A stretch of 64,000 nucleotides of DNA from Candidatus Nitrosacidococcus tergens. Its GTDB lineage: Bacteria; Pseudomonadota; Gammaproteobacteria; Nitrosococcales; Nitrosococcaceae. The position numbers were made by a program, and so were the translations under genes. The notes under the pieces were generated by a model, which saw only the letters and a program-made list of their open reading frames with translations, had not been told where the DNA came from and searched no databases. The DNA is taken from NCBI RefSeq assembly GCF_902810445.1, contig NZ_LR778175.1:62001-126000 (forward strand), read 5' to 3'. Below are positions 1 to 7,843 of the stretch, in pieces; positions within the stretch are counted from its first letter, which is position 1, and each line of letters begins with the position of its first letter.

Positions 1-276
1 GGGGCAATTCTCAATAAAAAAAGCAGAATGCTGCTAGCAACACAGGGCTTAGTAGTTTATTTATATGCACCAGTGGAATTTTTGTATCACCGTATTGCTT
101 ATGATAAAAATCGCCCGTTACTTCAAAAAGATAATCCATTAGATTATTTAACTCAATTATTTCACAAGCGAGATTCACTCTATCGAGAGATTGCAGATAT
201 AACTATTTGCACTGAAAAGAAAGCAATAAAAACAATTACTTATGAAATTCTCCATCGATTAAAACCCATTGAATAA
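1..276 (+). CDS. aroK: Shikimate kinase, C-terminal part (cut by window start)
   Basis: The frame is open from base 1, so the 91 residues seen are the C-terminal half of a protein that begins outside the window. Shikimate kinase phosphorylates shikimate at the 3-hydroxyl in the cytoplasmic chorismate pathway. The first codons read G-A-I-L followed by a basic stretch and LLATQGLVVYL, matching the substrate-binding Gly-rich segment and following beta strand of AroK. The later DKNRPLL segment fits the lid region and its conserved arginine. The aroB start is only 6 bases downstream, the usual aroK-aroB pair. The identification rests on this half plus the neighbour. Confidence 0.88.
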   Translation, partial: GAILNKKSRMLLATQGLVVYLYAPVEFLYHRIAYDKNRPLLQKDNPLDYLTQLFHKRDSLYREIADITICTEKKAIKTITYEILHRLKPIE

Positions 277-282
277 TCCTTA

Positions 283-1365
283 ATGATAACGCTCTCAATT
301 GATATTCAAGATCGTAGTTACCCAATCTATATTGGAAGTAATTTACTTTACCAAAAATCCTTATTAGATCGTCATATTGGTGGATCTGAAATTGTGATTG
401 TCACAAATGAAACAATTGCACCTTTGTATTTATCTAGAGTAGTCAATCATTTAAGAGATTATCGGTGTACTGAAATTATTTTACCCGATGGAGAACAATA
501 TAAAACCTTAGAAGGAATTACGCCAATCTTTGATAAGCTCCTCAAAAATAAATTCTCTAGATCAACTACGCTCATTGCCTTAGGTGGTGGAGTTATAGGT
601 GATATGGCAGGATTTGCAGCTGCTTGCTATCAACGGGGTATTCCCTTTATTCAAATTCCTACAACACTGCTTGCACAAGTGGATTCTTCAGTCGGAGGAA
701 AAACAGGGGTCAATCATCCTTTAGGCAAAAATATGATTGGAGCTTTTTATCAGCCCCTATGTGTTTTAGCCGATATTAATACTCTAAATACCTTGGATGA
801 AAGACAATTTAAAGCAGGTATTGCAGAAATCATTAAATATGGATTAATTCAGGATTTTAATTTTTTTCTATGGCTAGAAAATCATATAGATCAGCTATTA
901 GCACGAAATCAAGATATTCTTATACAGGCTATTGAGCGTTCTTGCCAAAATAAGGCAGCAGTAGTTGCAGCAGATGAAAAAGAATCAGGAAGCAGGGCTA
1001 CTTTAAATCTAGGTCATACTTTTGGTCATGCTATAGAAACAGGGATAGGATATGGTACTTGGCTCCATGGAGAGGCTGTTAGTGTAGGGATGGTAATGGC
1101 AGCAAATTTATCTCACCAATTGAGCTGGTTATCTCATCATGATGTAAATCGAATTACTCACCTACTCACCCAAGTAGGGCTTCCTATTCAACCACCGAAA
1201 GAAATGAATACACAACGTTTCTTAGAATTAATGGCAGTAGATAAAAAAGTAGCCAATGGTCAATTACGATTAGTATTGCTTAAACAATTGGGAGCAGCAG
1301 TAGTTACGAGTGATTTTCCATATTCTTTATTAGAAGAAACTATTGAAGAATTCTATAGGTATTAA
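283..1365 (+). CDS. aroB: 3-dehydroquinate synthase
   Basis: This 360-residue protein is full length for AroB, which converts DAHP to 3-dehydroquinate using NAD and a divalent metal, the second step of the shikimate pathway. Visible landmarks are the NAD-binding GGGVIGDMAG at residues 101-110, the substrate loop DSSVGGKTGVNH near 134-145, and the metal ligands Glu182 (AGIAEIIKYG), His245 (NLGHTFGHA) and His262 (WLHGEA). It lies 6 bases after aroK and is probably co-transcribed with it. The damX/SPOR gene that often follows aroB in gammaproteobacteria is absent; decayed sequence follows instead. Confidence 0.97.
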   Translation: MITLSIDIQDRSYPIYIGSNLLYQKSLLDRHIGGSEIVIVTNETIAPLYLSRVVNHLRDYRCTEIILPDGEQYKTLEGITPIFDKLLKNKFSRSTTLIALGGGVIGDMAGFAAACYQRGIPFIQIPTTLLAQVDSSVGGKTGVNHPLGKNMIGAFYQPLCVLADINTLNTLDERQFKAGIAEIIKYGLIQDFNFFLWLENHIDQLLARNQDILIQAIERSCQNKAAVVAADEKESGSRATLNLGHTFGHAIETGIGYGTWLHGEAVSVGMVMAANLSHQLSWLSHHDVNRITHLLTQVGLPIQPPKEMNTQRFLELMAVDKKVANGQLRLVLLKQLGAAVVTSDFPYSLLEETIEEFYRY

Positions 1366-1438
1366 AAATCATGGCTTTGATCTCTGTCTATGTTGGTATT
1401 TAGTTTCTAGAGTTTTTTATTTGTACTCTAGCTCCAAT

Positions 1439-1819
1439 TTATGTTTTTCTTTGCTTTTGCTTTTCTAAAAAGTTATAAACTTCAATAATAATTCCAAGTA
1501 CGATAAAACCAATAATAAATACCCACGTACTGATCTACTTCATAATTCTAAAAAATTGAGGGTTTTTGACATTTATTTGAAGACTATCCTTGTAGTCAAC
1601 AATCAGCCCTCTTGCACAAACTCGTGTATTTACAAACTGATTGAGATTACCGAAGCGTTCTTGAAATTTAGGGTAATCATCATTCCATACTAAGGTGCTT
1701 AGATTCTGCTTTGGGTATGGGTTATCAAGGTTTAGATACATCTGATTAAACGCTTGTTTGACTTGCTTTAATACTCCACACACTATGACGGTTTCTCCGA
1801 CATGAATATGGTTATTCTA
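1439..1819 (-). pseudogene. Broken OB-fold plus membrane-anchor protein
   Basis: One minus-strand frame encodes an OB-fold-like domain (H-V-G-E-T-V-I-V-C-G, then MYLNLDNPYP and TRVCARGLIVDY) in about 94 codons. It then meets an in-frame TAG at 1535-1537 and continues in the same frame with a hydrophobic helix (WVFIIGFIVLGIII) and a basic tail ending at 1439. The OB-fold pattern resembles small secreted nucleic-acid-binding-like proteins that start with a signal peptide. Here the upstream side runs into another in-frame TAG at 1817-1819, and the only start-like codon is a GTG inside the first strand. Loss of the N-terminus and an internal stop suggest a decaying gene. A translated 82-residue fragment (1535-1783) remains possible. 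Confidence 0.5.
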
Positions 1820-2358
1820 CAAATCTGTAAAAGATATCCTCTGCTATTCTACAAATTACCAACTTTCCACCTCTTCTCCTCAAAACTCCTGAGTCGCAAT
1901 AATTTTAAGTGTTCTGACTGCTTTCTAGCTCGTTGATAAGTAGATTTTTTTGAAGAAGATGTGCTAGCTTGCGGATCTGCATAATTTATAAAGTAGTAAT
2001 CTAAAGGAGAGATTAACTTATAGAGATACAACAAGCTGGAATGGTGATAGATTTGTATCCACTTAAAATTATCGACTATAGCCTATTATCTCGTATCAGA
2101 TTAGATTTGATTTGTATTGTCTTACAGATTGCCATTGGTGCTAGAGTTCTGATACGGCAATAATAAGATGGTCTTTTTGAAGTTAAAAATGAAATAAGTG
2201 TGACAACAGCACTATATTAACTATCGTGCGAAATATCTAGATTAAAAATTATATTTTTTAGAGATAAAAAACTCTTACTGCTTTTATTTACAGTACTAGC
2301 ATTCAAAGAAAGATTAAATTAAATTCTTGAAAAGAAAAAGCGTAAGAGAGGAGTAGAA
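1820..2358. other. Long AT-rich stretch with no recognisable gene
   Basis: Between the OB-fold remnant and the PEP-CTERM genes there is about 540 bases with no gene I can name. A minus-strand frame is open from 2082 to 1849 (78 codons, with a TTG as the only early start). Its product is basic and Ser/Lys-rich in its second half and matches no family I know. It could be the tail of a lost gene. The remainder shows no tRNA, repeat or insertion sequence. Confidence 0.4.
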
Positions 2359-2390
2359 TCTGGCTTAGGCGTTTATCTTCCTAAGCCAGA
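2359..2390. terminator. Hairpin 3' of the first PEP-CTERM gene
   Basis: Two 11-base arms (2359-2369 and 2380-2390) are perfectly complementary around a 10-base loop, just beyond the stop of the minus-strand gene at 2408. The core CTTAGG/CCTAAG recurs in the hairpin downstream of the next PEP-CTERM gene (3649-3678). No strong T-tract follows on the minus strand, so it may act as an RNA-stabilising 3' structure rather than a classical terminator. Confidence 0.55.
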
Positions 2391-2407
2391 TTTCAAAATG
2401 ATATTAA

Positions 2408-3316
2408 CTAAATTGTAGAAAATGCTATAGCTTTTTGAGAACGAATGATGGATTTAAGACCAATTAAACCTAGTAACATCATGAGTAATGAGGAAGGTTC
2501 TGGTACAGTTGGATTGCTAGAATCGCCTGGATCGTTAGGATTGCTATTATCACTAATAAACCCGCTATAAGAAACATAATTTACAGTAGCACTACCAGTA
2601 ATACTACTCTTGCTATTACCTCCAGCCAAAATGCTACCGTTTACAACCCCACTGCCACTTATATCAAAACTACCATTAGGTAGAAGGAAGGTCCCCGCAA
2701 CAGTTCCAGATCCGCTATCACTAAAGTTTCCTATTACATTAAATAATACATGATCGGCAGTTAAGCCCCCAGTAAGAATAATAGCAGAAGATCCACTTAG
2801 GCTTACATCACCAGCTACATTAATAATAAACTCATCTGTTGCTGAACCACTGAGTGTTAATGTTTTCGAGCCTGATAAATCTATCTTGCCTGAAATATCA
2901 AATACAGACACTTGTTCAGTCGCACTAAGTGTAGTATTTTTTTTGATATCGCCAGTTAAAGTTTCATTTGCAGGAATACTCTTGGCAGCGTTAGAAGCAT
3001 CTTGTATATCACTATACAAGTCATTCCAATAACTACTGTCTAATTTTTGAGTATAACTACTAGCGGTGCTTGTACCTGTATGACTAAAATTATTAGCATA
3101 TTCTGTATCTCCGTTAATAGTTCTACTACCACTTAGCTTTAAATCATCACTGGTGCCTACATTTCCCGTTATAGTTTTACTACCACTTATTGTTATTCCA
3201 CCTCCTGTAGTTAGTGCAGCAAAATTTCCTGCATTGCCTAAACTAATAGGAGAAGCAAGCGTAATGCTAGAAGCTCCAAATAGAATTAATATTAATAATC
3301 TTTTATTTATAATCAT
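2408..3316 (-). CDS. DUF3494 ice-binding-like protein with PEP-CTERM anchor
   Basis: The 302-residue protein has a Sec signal peptide (residues 1 to about 21, ending LAS). A long Ser/Gly/Thr-rich beta-helical body follows with repeated S-G-S-x-T-I and I-S-G motifs, for example GNFAALTTGGG and ITGNVGTS, typical of the DUF3494 ice-binding-like fold. The C-terminus carries VPEPSS, a hydrophobic helix and a basic tail: a PEP-CTERM sorting signal processed by an exosortase. Secretion and covalent or membrane processing at the envelope are therefore expected. Ice binding is not shown; many DUF3494 proteins are adhesins or exopolysaccharide-linked. A paralogue lies upstream (3706-4608), and a possible sigma-54 promoter lies about 50 bases before the start. 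Confidence 0.85.
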   Translation of the reverse strand: MIINKRLLILILFGASSITLASPISLGNAGNFAALTTGGGITISGSKTITGNVGTSDDLKLSGSRTINGDTEYANNFSHTGTSTASSYTQKLDSSYWNDLYSDIQDASNAAKSIPANETLTGDIKKNTTLSATEQVSVFDISGKIDLSGSKTLTLSGSATDEFIINVAGDVSLSGSSAIILTGGLTADHVLFNVIGNFSDSGSGTVAGTFLLPNGSFDISGSGVVNGSILAGGNSKSSITGSATVNYVSYSGFISDNSNPNDPGDSSNPTVPEPSSLLMMLLGLIGLKSIIRSQKAIAFSTI

Positions 3317-3364
3317 AATTATTCCTTTATATTTCTTATATGTTTAAATAGCAATAATTTAGAT

Positions 3365-3380
3365 TGCAATTTTTATTCCA
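3365..3380 (-). promoter_or_regulatory. Possible sigma-54 (-24/-12) promoter
   Basis: On the minus strand the sequence reads TGGAATAAAAATTGCA. It contains GG and GC dinucleotides separated by exactly 10 bases, the sigma-54 spacing, and ends about 50 bases before the PEP-CTERM gene start. The -24 half is only a partial match (TGGAA rather than TGGCA). PEP-CTERM genes in several bacteria are known to be sigma-54 dependent, which supports the reading, but AT-rich DNA can give such matches by chance. Confidence 0.35.
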
Positions 3381-3648
3381 TATAAGTCATATAAATGATT
3401 ATTAATCATAAATATTTTTTATTTTACTTTAATAGCTTAAATATATGACGCAAATTGTCATTTTGAAATTTTAGGGATTCTTAATTTATAGCTTTAAAAG
3501 AAAAGGTCGGCAGTAAGGAGTAACTGTCTAAAAATTCTTTAAGAGCTGGCTTATTTTAATAATAAGCTGTAACTAGCTGTCTAGATTTAATTTTAAAAAT
3601 TAAGATAAATTGCAAAAAGAAGAGGGAAAGAGTAAAGCAATGCGGAAT
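3381..3648. other. AT-rich intergenic region between the two PEP-CTERM genes
   Basis: Apart from the dyad at 3446-3460, nothing gene-like is visible. The stretch is strongly AT-rich and holds the 5' regulatory region of the gene at 2408-3316 and the 3' flank of the gene at 3706-4608. No small coding frame with a convincing ribosome-binding site is present. Confidence 0.5.
3446..3460. promoter_or_regulatory. Palindrome TGAC-N7-GTCA upstream of first PEP-CTERM gene
   Basis: A perfect dyad TGAC-GCAAATT-GTCA (with flanking A/T also symmetric) sits about 130 bases before the gene at 2408-3316 and about 65 bases upstream of the candidate sigma-54 promoter. The same dyad with the same 7-base spacing recurs upstream of the second PEP-CTERM gene (4662-4676). 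The spacing suits a dimeric activator. Its identity is unknown. Confidence 0.4.
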
Positions 3649-3678
3649 CTCGCTTAGGATTATTTATGCCTAAGCGAG
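3649..3678. terminator. Hairpin 3' of the second PEP-CTERM gene
   Basis: Arms CTCGCTTAGG (3649-3658) and CCTAAGCGAG (3669-3678) are fully complementary around a 10-base loop, just past the stop of the minus-strand gene at 3706. The arms share the CTTAGG/CCTAAG core with the hairpin at 2359-2390, as expected if the whole gene unit was duplicated. A T-rich run follows on the plus strand, not the minus strand. Confidence 0.5.
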
Positions 3679-3705
3679 TATTTATAATTTTTTTAGTTTA
3701 GTCCC

Positions 3706-4608
3706 TTATAGATAGTAGATTGTTTTTCTCATACGGATAATCACGCTAAGACCTATTAATCCTAGTAGGATCATGAATAGGGGAGAAGGCTCTGATATTA
3801 ATTCTGGAAGTATAGTATTAGCAGTAGGACCAGTATAGGGGATTCCTGATGTACCAGGACTAATTGACATATTAATCATCGACCCACTTGAGATATTATC
3901 TGTACCAGCACCACCAGTTAAAACACTACCTATTAAATTTGCACCACCGGATAAATTTAAATTACCACTCGGTAAAAGAAAAGTACCAAATAATTTAGTG
4001 CCTCCCAATCCTTCAAGGTCACCATTTTTTATATTAAAAAGAATGTGATTAGCGGTGACACCACCATCAAGGACAATAGAGGATGCAAGACCAAAGGTTG
4101 CACCATCATCGACATTAATAATAAATTGATCACTAGCCGAGCCACTAAGAGTCAGAGTATCACCATTTCCTAGGTCTATATTACCAGAGATATTAAATAC
4201 AGAGGGTTCCGTGCTTCCTGTACCGTTTAATACGGTATTTTCCGTAATATTGCTAAAAGAATTGCTTAAATCAGCGGTCATACTACCAGCAGTACTAGAA
4301 GCAGCAGAAATATCTTCGTAAAGACTATTCCAGTAGTTAGAATCTGCGTTTTGATTAGCAGTATAGGGTGATTGAATTGTAGTAGTATTATCTAAAAGAT
4401 TGCCATAAAATACATCTCCATAAATTGTCGCAGTTGAATCAATGGTAAGAGTATTACTACTACCTATATTTCCAGAAACTCCACTCCCATTAGTTATAGA
4501 TGTATTTCCACGAGTAGAGAGTAAAGAGTAATCTTGTAACCCTAGTGGGATTGCAAATGAAGTACTAGAAATTACAAATAAAATGATGGTTATCAATATC
4601 TTTTTCAT
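3706..4608 (-). CDS. DUF3494 ice-binding-like protein, variant PEP-CTERM
   Basis: This 300-residue paralogue of the gene at 2408-3316 has the same architecture: signal peptide (residues 1 to about 19), a Ser/Gly/Asn-rich beta-helix-like body and a C-terminal sorting segment. Here the motif reads SEPSP rather than VPEPSS, followed by a hydrophobic helix (LLGLIGL) and R-M-R-K. Shared internal motifs include NISGNIDL, LTLSGSA and TFLLPSG. Overall identity is moderate by eye, so the duplication is not recent. It is expected to be exported and processed by an exosortase encoded elsewhere. Function beyond envelope or matrix localisation is unknown. Confidence 0.83.
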   Translation of the reverse strand: MKKILITIILFVISSTSFAIPLGLQDYSLLSTRGNTSITNGSGVSGNIGSSNTLTIDSTATIYGDVFYGNLLDNTTTIQSPYTANQNADSNYWNSLYEDISAASSTAGSMTADLSNSFSNITENTVLNGTGSTEPSVFNISGNIDLGNGDTLTLSGSASDQFIINVDDGATFGLASSIVLDGGVTANHILFNIKNGDLEGLGGTKLFGTFLLPSGNLNLSGGANLIGSVLTGGAGTDNISSGSMINMSISPGTSGIPYTGPTANTILPELISEPSPLFMILLGLIGLSVIIRMRKTIYYL

Positions 4609-4661
4609 AAATTAAGCCTTCTTATAATAATAAAAGTTATAGACTTTATTTTTATATTATG

Positions 4662-4676
4662 TGACTATTTTTGTCA
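4662..4676. promoter_or_regulatory. Palindrome TGAC-N7-GTCA upstream of second PEP-CTERM gene
   Basis: TGAC-TATTTTT-GTCA lies 54 bases before the start of the gene at 3706-4608 and repeats the dyad and spacing of 3446-3460. No sigma-54-like GG-N10-GC element is visible near it, so the position relative to the promoter differs between the two genes. Confidence 0.4.
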
Positions 4677-4781
4677 TATAGTAAAGCTATTTTTTACATT
4701 AAAATTAAATAATTATTAAATAGTTATAATTATTTATAGCTACATCATGAATATGACATAATTTATTATGTAACTAACAAG

Positions 4782-5393
4782 TTAGCTGTTTATAATTTTG
4801 AAATATGCACCTGTATTAGAAAGCTGATTGTATTGATCGCCATAAAGAATATAACAAGGAATATTCTGTGTATTTAGTAATATAGGAAACATAGGATCAA
4901 TAATCCCCTGTTTTGCAAGATCAGTAGCCTTTACCTGAGATTGAGCTAATTTTATGCTTTTAACTAAAATAAGTCGGCTGGCTATTAATTGGCAGGCTAG
5001 CCATAGAGCTAAACTATCTGAGGTAATTTCCCAAGATTGAGGAATATCTGGATGGTTAATGAGCTCCTTTGAAGGTAACCAAATAAGTGTTTGATCTTCT
5101 TCTAATACTTTATTTATTTCTTCTATACGAGTAGCAAGAGAGAGCTCTGGAGCTAAGCTTTGTAATAGATAACCAAATTGGTCCATGGCAAGCAAAGCCA
5201 TATTATGGGCATAGGAATCAGCAAATTTCCACTGTTTTTGTGCAACACGAACCTGATCAGCAAAAAGACCGCCTCCCGGTACAATCACATACTTTCCTTT
5301 ACCCTTATTTTTTATTTGCTCGAGCCAGAAAGTAAGGTAGCTATTATTATAGAGACTTCCTCCTAGTTTAATAACCCAGATTTTTTGAAGCAT
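4782..5393 (-). CDS. MfnE-like amino acid kinase family protein
   Basis: The 203-residue protein belongs to the aspartokinase/uridylate kinase superfamily: an N-terminal VIKLGGSLY nucleotide-binding strand (about residues 7-15), VPGGGLFADQVR near 38-49 and ITSDSLALWLA near 123-133. In archaea the related COG2054 enzyme MfnE phosphorylates the aminomethylfuran phosphate intermediate of methanofuran. Bacteria with tetrahydromethanopterin-linked C1 transfer carry homologues in a conserved cluster. Here it follows pabB by 2 bases and is the last gene of the minus-strand operon. A role in a methanofuran-like cofactor is inferred from fold plus context; the exact substrate cannot be read from sequence. 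Confidence 0.72.
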   Translation of the reverse strand: MLQKIWVIKLGGSLYNNSYLTFWLEQIKNKGKGKYVIVPGGGLFADQVRVAQKQWKFADSYAHNMALLAMDQFGYLLQSLAPELSLATRIEEINKVLEEDQTLIWLPSKELINHPDIPQSWEITSDSLALWLACQLIASRLILVKSIKLAQSQVKATDLAKQGIIDPMFPILLNTQNIPCYILYGDQYNQLSNTGAYFKIINS

Positions 5394-5395
5394 CT

Positions 5396-6793
5396 CTAGT
5401 TAGAGAGATATTGATTAAGTGCTTTAAAAATAGCAGCAGCTTTATCTAAGGTTTCTTGATATTCGGCTTTTCTATTTGAATCGGCTACAATTCCACTACC
5501 CACCCAAAACCGTAGAGAATTTTGGTTATATACAAGAGTGCGTATCGCAATGTTAATATCCATGTTTCCCTCAAAGCTGATATAACCTAAACTACCGCAA
5601 TAAACTCCTCGACGATGAGGTTCTAGTTCCTCAATAATTTCCATAGCACGTATTTTAGGGGCACCTGTTATAGATCCTCCTGGAAAGCAAGCTTGTAATA
5701 AATCAAGGGTATTTTTCCCGGAAGCAAGTTGTCCGTGAATAGTGCTGATTAAATGATGTACCGTGGCAAAAGATTGAATAGTGCAAAGTTGCGTCACCTG
5801 GATAGATCCTGGGGTACATACTTGACCTAGATCATTACGCAATAGATCTACAATCATAATATTTTCTGCTCGATCTTTACCACTATTTCGAAGATCAGTT
5901 ATCAATTGATCATCAATAATTGGATTCATATCTCTAGGTCGTGTTCCTTTAATTGGAGCAGTTTCAACTCTACTTCCAGATACTTTTAAAAATCTTTCTG
6001 GAGAGGTGCTTAAAATGCTACCTTCAGGAATAGAAAAAAAACTGCTAAAAGGAGCAGGATTAATTTCTCGTAAATAGGAGTATAGCGCCCAAGAATTGCC
6101 ATAAGCTTTTGTTTCAAAACGCTGAGCTAAATTAACTTGATAGCAATCTCCTGCGTAGATATAGCCTTGAATACGATCGAAAGCCTGATCATAGTTTTCT
6201 TTGCTTAAATTTGATTGAGGGTAATTCTCAATATGAAAAGAATATTTATTAGGTTTTATTGCTTTACTTAAACGTGTTCTTAAAGAATTCCAATGAGTTT
6301 GAGTCCGAGGATCATAACCTTGTGCTACTAAAAAAGTTACTTGGCAATGATGGTCTACAATTACTACCCAATCGTAAACACCAATCGCCATTTCTGGCAT
6401 TTGTTCTATATTTGTAATAATGCTAGGAAGATTTTCAAATCGACGCACTAAATCATAACTGAAATATCCTATAGCTCCCCCCACTAACGGAGATTCAGAA
6501 AGAAAATTAGGGAGTTGTTTACCGGTGAAACGATTTAGTTCTCTCTGCAATAAGGTAAGGGGATTCTGGGCACTGAAAATTTTGCTATTGCGATAGTTAA
6601 TTTCAGTAATTAATCCTCTAGTTTTTAGCGTAATAAAAGGATCAGCCGCAATAATATCAAAACGACCTGATCGATCACTAGGCCAACCACTATCCAAAAA
6701 AATAGGCCATGGCTCTAAATAAATTATTTCAAATAGGGGTACCGAGCATTCAGAGTAGGGTAATTCAGCCCATTGTACCTGTTGCTGATGCAT
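5396..6793 (-). CDS. pabB: Aminodeoxychorismate synthase component I
   Basis: The 465-residue chorismate-binding enzyme converts chorismate and ammonia to 4-amino-4-deoxychorismate, precursor of p-aminobenzoate. C-terminal landmarks are PIKGTRPR, KDRAENIMIVDLLRNDLG and GGSITGAPK, diagnostic for the anthranilate/PabB family. PIKGTRPR, with the catalytic lysine, favours PabB over TrpE. The N-terminal domain is normal in length. p-Aminobenzoate feeds both folate and tetrahydromethanopterin; its place between MfnE-like and MfnF-like genes (2 and 6 base spacings) ties it to the latter. No pabA or pabC lies nearby. Confidence 0.9.
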   Translation of the reverse strand: MHQQQVQWAELPYSECSVPLFEIIYLEPWPIFLDSGWPSDRSGRFDIIAADPFITLKTRGLITEINYRNSKIFSAQNPLTLLQRELNRFTGKQLPNFLSESPLVGGAIGYFSYDLVRRFENLPSIITNIEQMPEMAIGVYDWVVIVDHHCQVTFLVAQGYDPRTQTHWNSLRTRLSKAIKPNKYSFHIENYPQSNLSKENYDQAFDRIQGYIYAGDCYQVNLAQRFETKAYGNSWALYSYLREINPAPFSSFFSIPEGSILSTSPERFLKVSGSRVETAPIKGTRPRDMNPIIDDQLITDLRNSGKDRAENIMIVDLLRNDLGQVCTPGSIQVTQLCTIQSFATVHHLISTIHGQLASGKNTLDLLQACFPGGSITGAPKIRAMEIIEELEPHRRGVYCGSLGYISFEGNMDINIAIRTLVYNQNSLRFWVGSGIVADSNRKAEYQETLDKAAAIFKALNQYLSN

Positions 6794-6799
6794 AGAAAA

Positions 6800-7843
6800 T
6801 TAATGTTTTTGTAATTGTTCCCAACCTAATTGGGCAATAGCTGCCGCAGGACCATGGCTAGAATCTATAGTATCTACACCTAACTTTAATACTTTAGAAA
6901 AATCAAAATAAGGTCGATTTATTCTTTTAGCACACTCAATTGCTAAAAACCGCCCAATACCTACACCAATAATAGGAGCTTCAGCAACTAAAGATGTTTT
7001 AGAGAGAATTTGAAAAATTGCTACGGTCAACTGTTGGCACTGTTTCTCATAAAAATAAGCAGCCAGCTGATACCAAAAATCAAGAGGCCTATTTTTATAG
7101 TCTATGCCTATCATTCGGGCAAGTCTTCTAGCACAATCTTGAGGAGATTTTCCTCGATGATCTGCACTTGGGTAGAGATCTACATCTTGAGGCAACAATC
7201 CCAGCATGTGGTATACATCAGCAGTAGTCGAAAAATGCTCAGCAGTAAGTCGTACCCAATTTCCATAGAAAGGGGCTTTTTCACAAATAGCCATTAGAGG
7301 AGTACGTACTACCCCAGAGTAAACTAGCTCCCCACTGATTAATCGGGTGTGATCATCTATACCTTGAAGGCAGGGAGTTTTATTTTTAAAAGGAACTAGA
7401 TCGCTGGTTGTACTACCTATATCTAATAATAATCCTTCATGCCAAAAATTTGCTGCTAGCTGACTAGTAGCTAAATAGTTTGCAGATGCAATAGAGGTTG
7501 TAAATTTATAGGACTGCTCCAGTTGAATAAACCCATGGGTTCCAGCAAATATATATATGGGTATGTCAGTAAAAAACTGACGGGCATAGTTTAAAATTGC
7601 GACCACGCCTTCGCAGCGATCCTTAAAAATATCTACTAACTCCCCAGTCATAGTAATGACAGCAATATGCCCAATGCTTCCTAGCTTATATTTTATCTGC
7701 TCAAAAGCAGTGGTTAATTGATCTAATCCTTGCCATAAAGGGCAAACTACTTGAGTACATGCTATGACTTTCCCTTGAGAGTCTGTAAGAGCCGCTTTTA
7801 AGTGAGCTCCTCCAATATCCCAGCCGCTAACTGTAACCATCAT
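6800..7843 (-). CDS. MfnF-like H4MPT-linked C1-transfer pathway protein
   Basis: This 347-residue member of the ASKHA/hydantoinase-like group (COG1548) has an N-terminal phosphate loop GWDIGGAHLKAAL (residues 7-19) and a second nucleotide-site motif LLDIGSTTSDLVP (about 138-150). Archaeal MfnF joins the furan diphosphate to gamma-glutamyltyramine in methanofuran synthesis. Bacterial homologues are annotated as H4MPT-linked C1-transfer pathway proteins. The start overlaps the end of the upstream ATP-grasp gene by 17 bases, indicating translational coupling. In bacteria the acceptor is probably a tyrosine-based methylofuran; that is family knowledge, not visible here. Confidence 0.75.
   Translation of the reverse strand: MMVTVSGWDIGGAHLKAALTDSQGKVIACTQVVCPLWQGLDQLTTAFEQIKYKLGSIGHIAVITMTGELVDIFKDRCEGVVAILNYARQFFTDIPIYIFAGTHGFIQLEQSYKFTTSIASANYLATSQLAANFWHEGLLLDIGSTTSDLVPFKNKTPCLQGIDDHTRLISGELVYSGVVRTPLMAICEKAPFYGNWVRLTAEHFSTTADVYHMLGLLPQDVDLYPSADHRGKSPQDCARRLARMIGIDYKNRPLDFWYQLAAYFYEKQCQQLTVAIFQILSKTSLVAEAPIIGVGIGRFLAIECAKRINRPYFDFSKVLKLGVDTIDSSHGPAAAIAQLGWEQLQKH

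Noticed and set aside
1407..1431. Terminator for aroB
   Set aside because: A 7-base stem with an 11-base loop and no clear T-tract directly after it is too weak to call.
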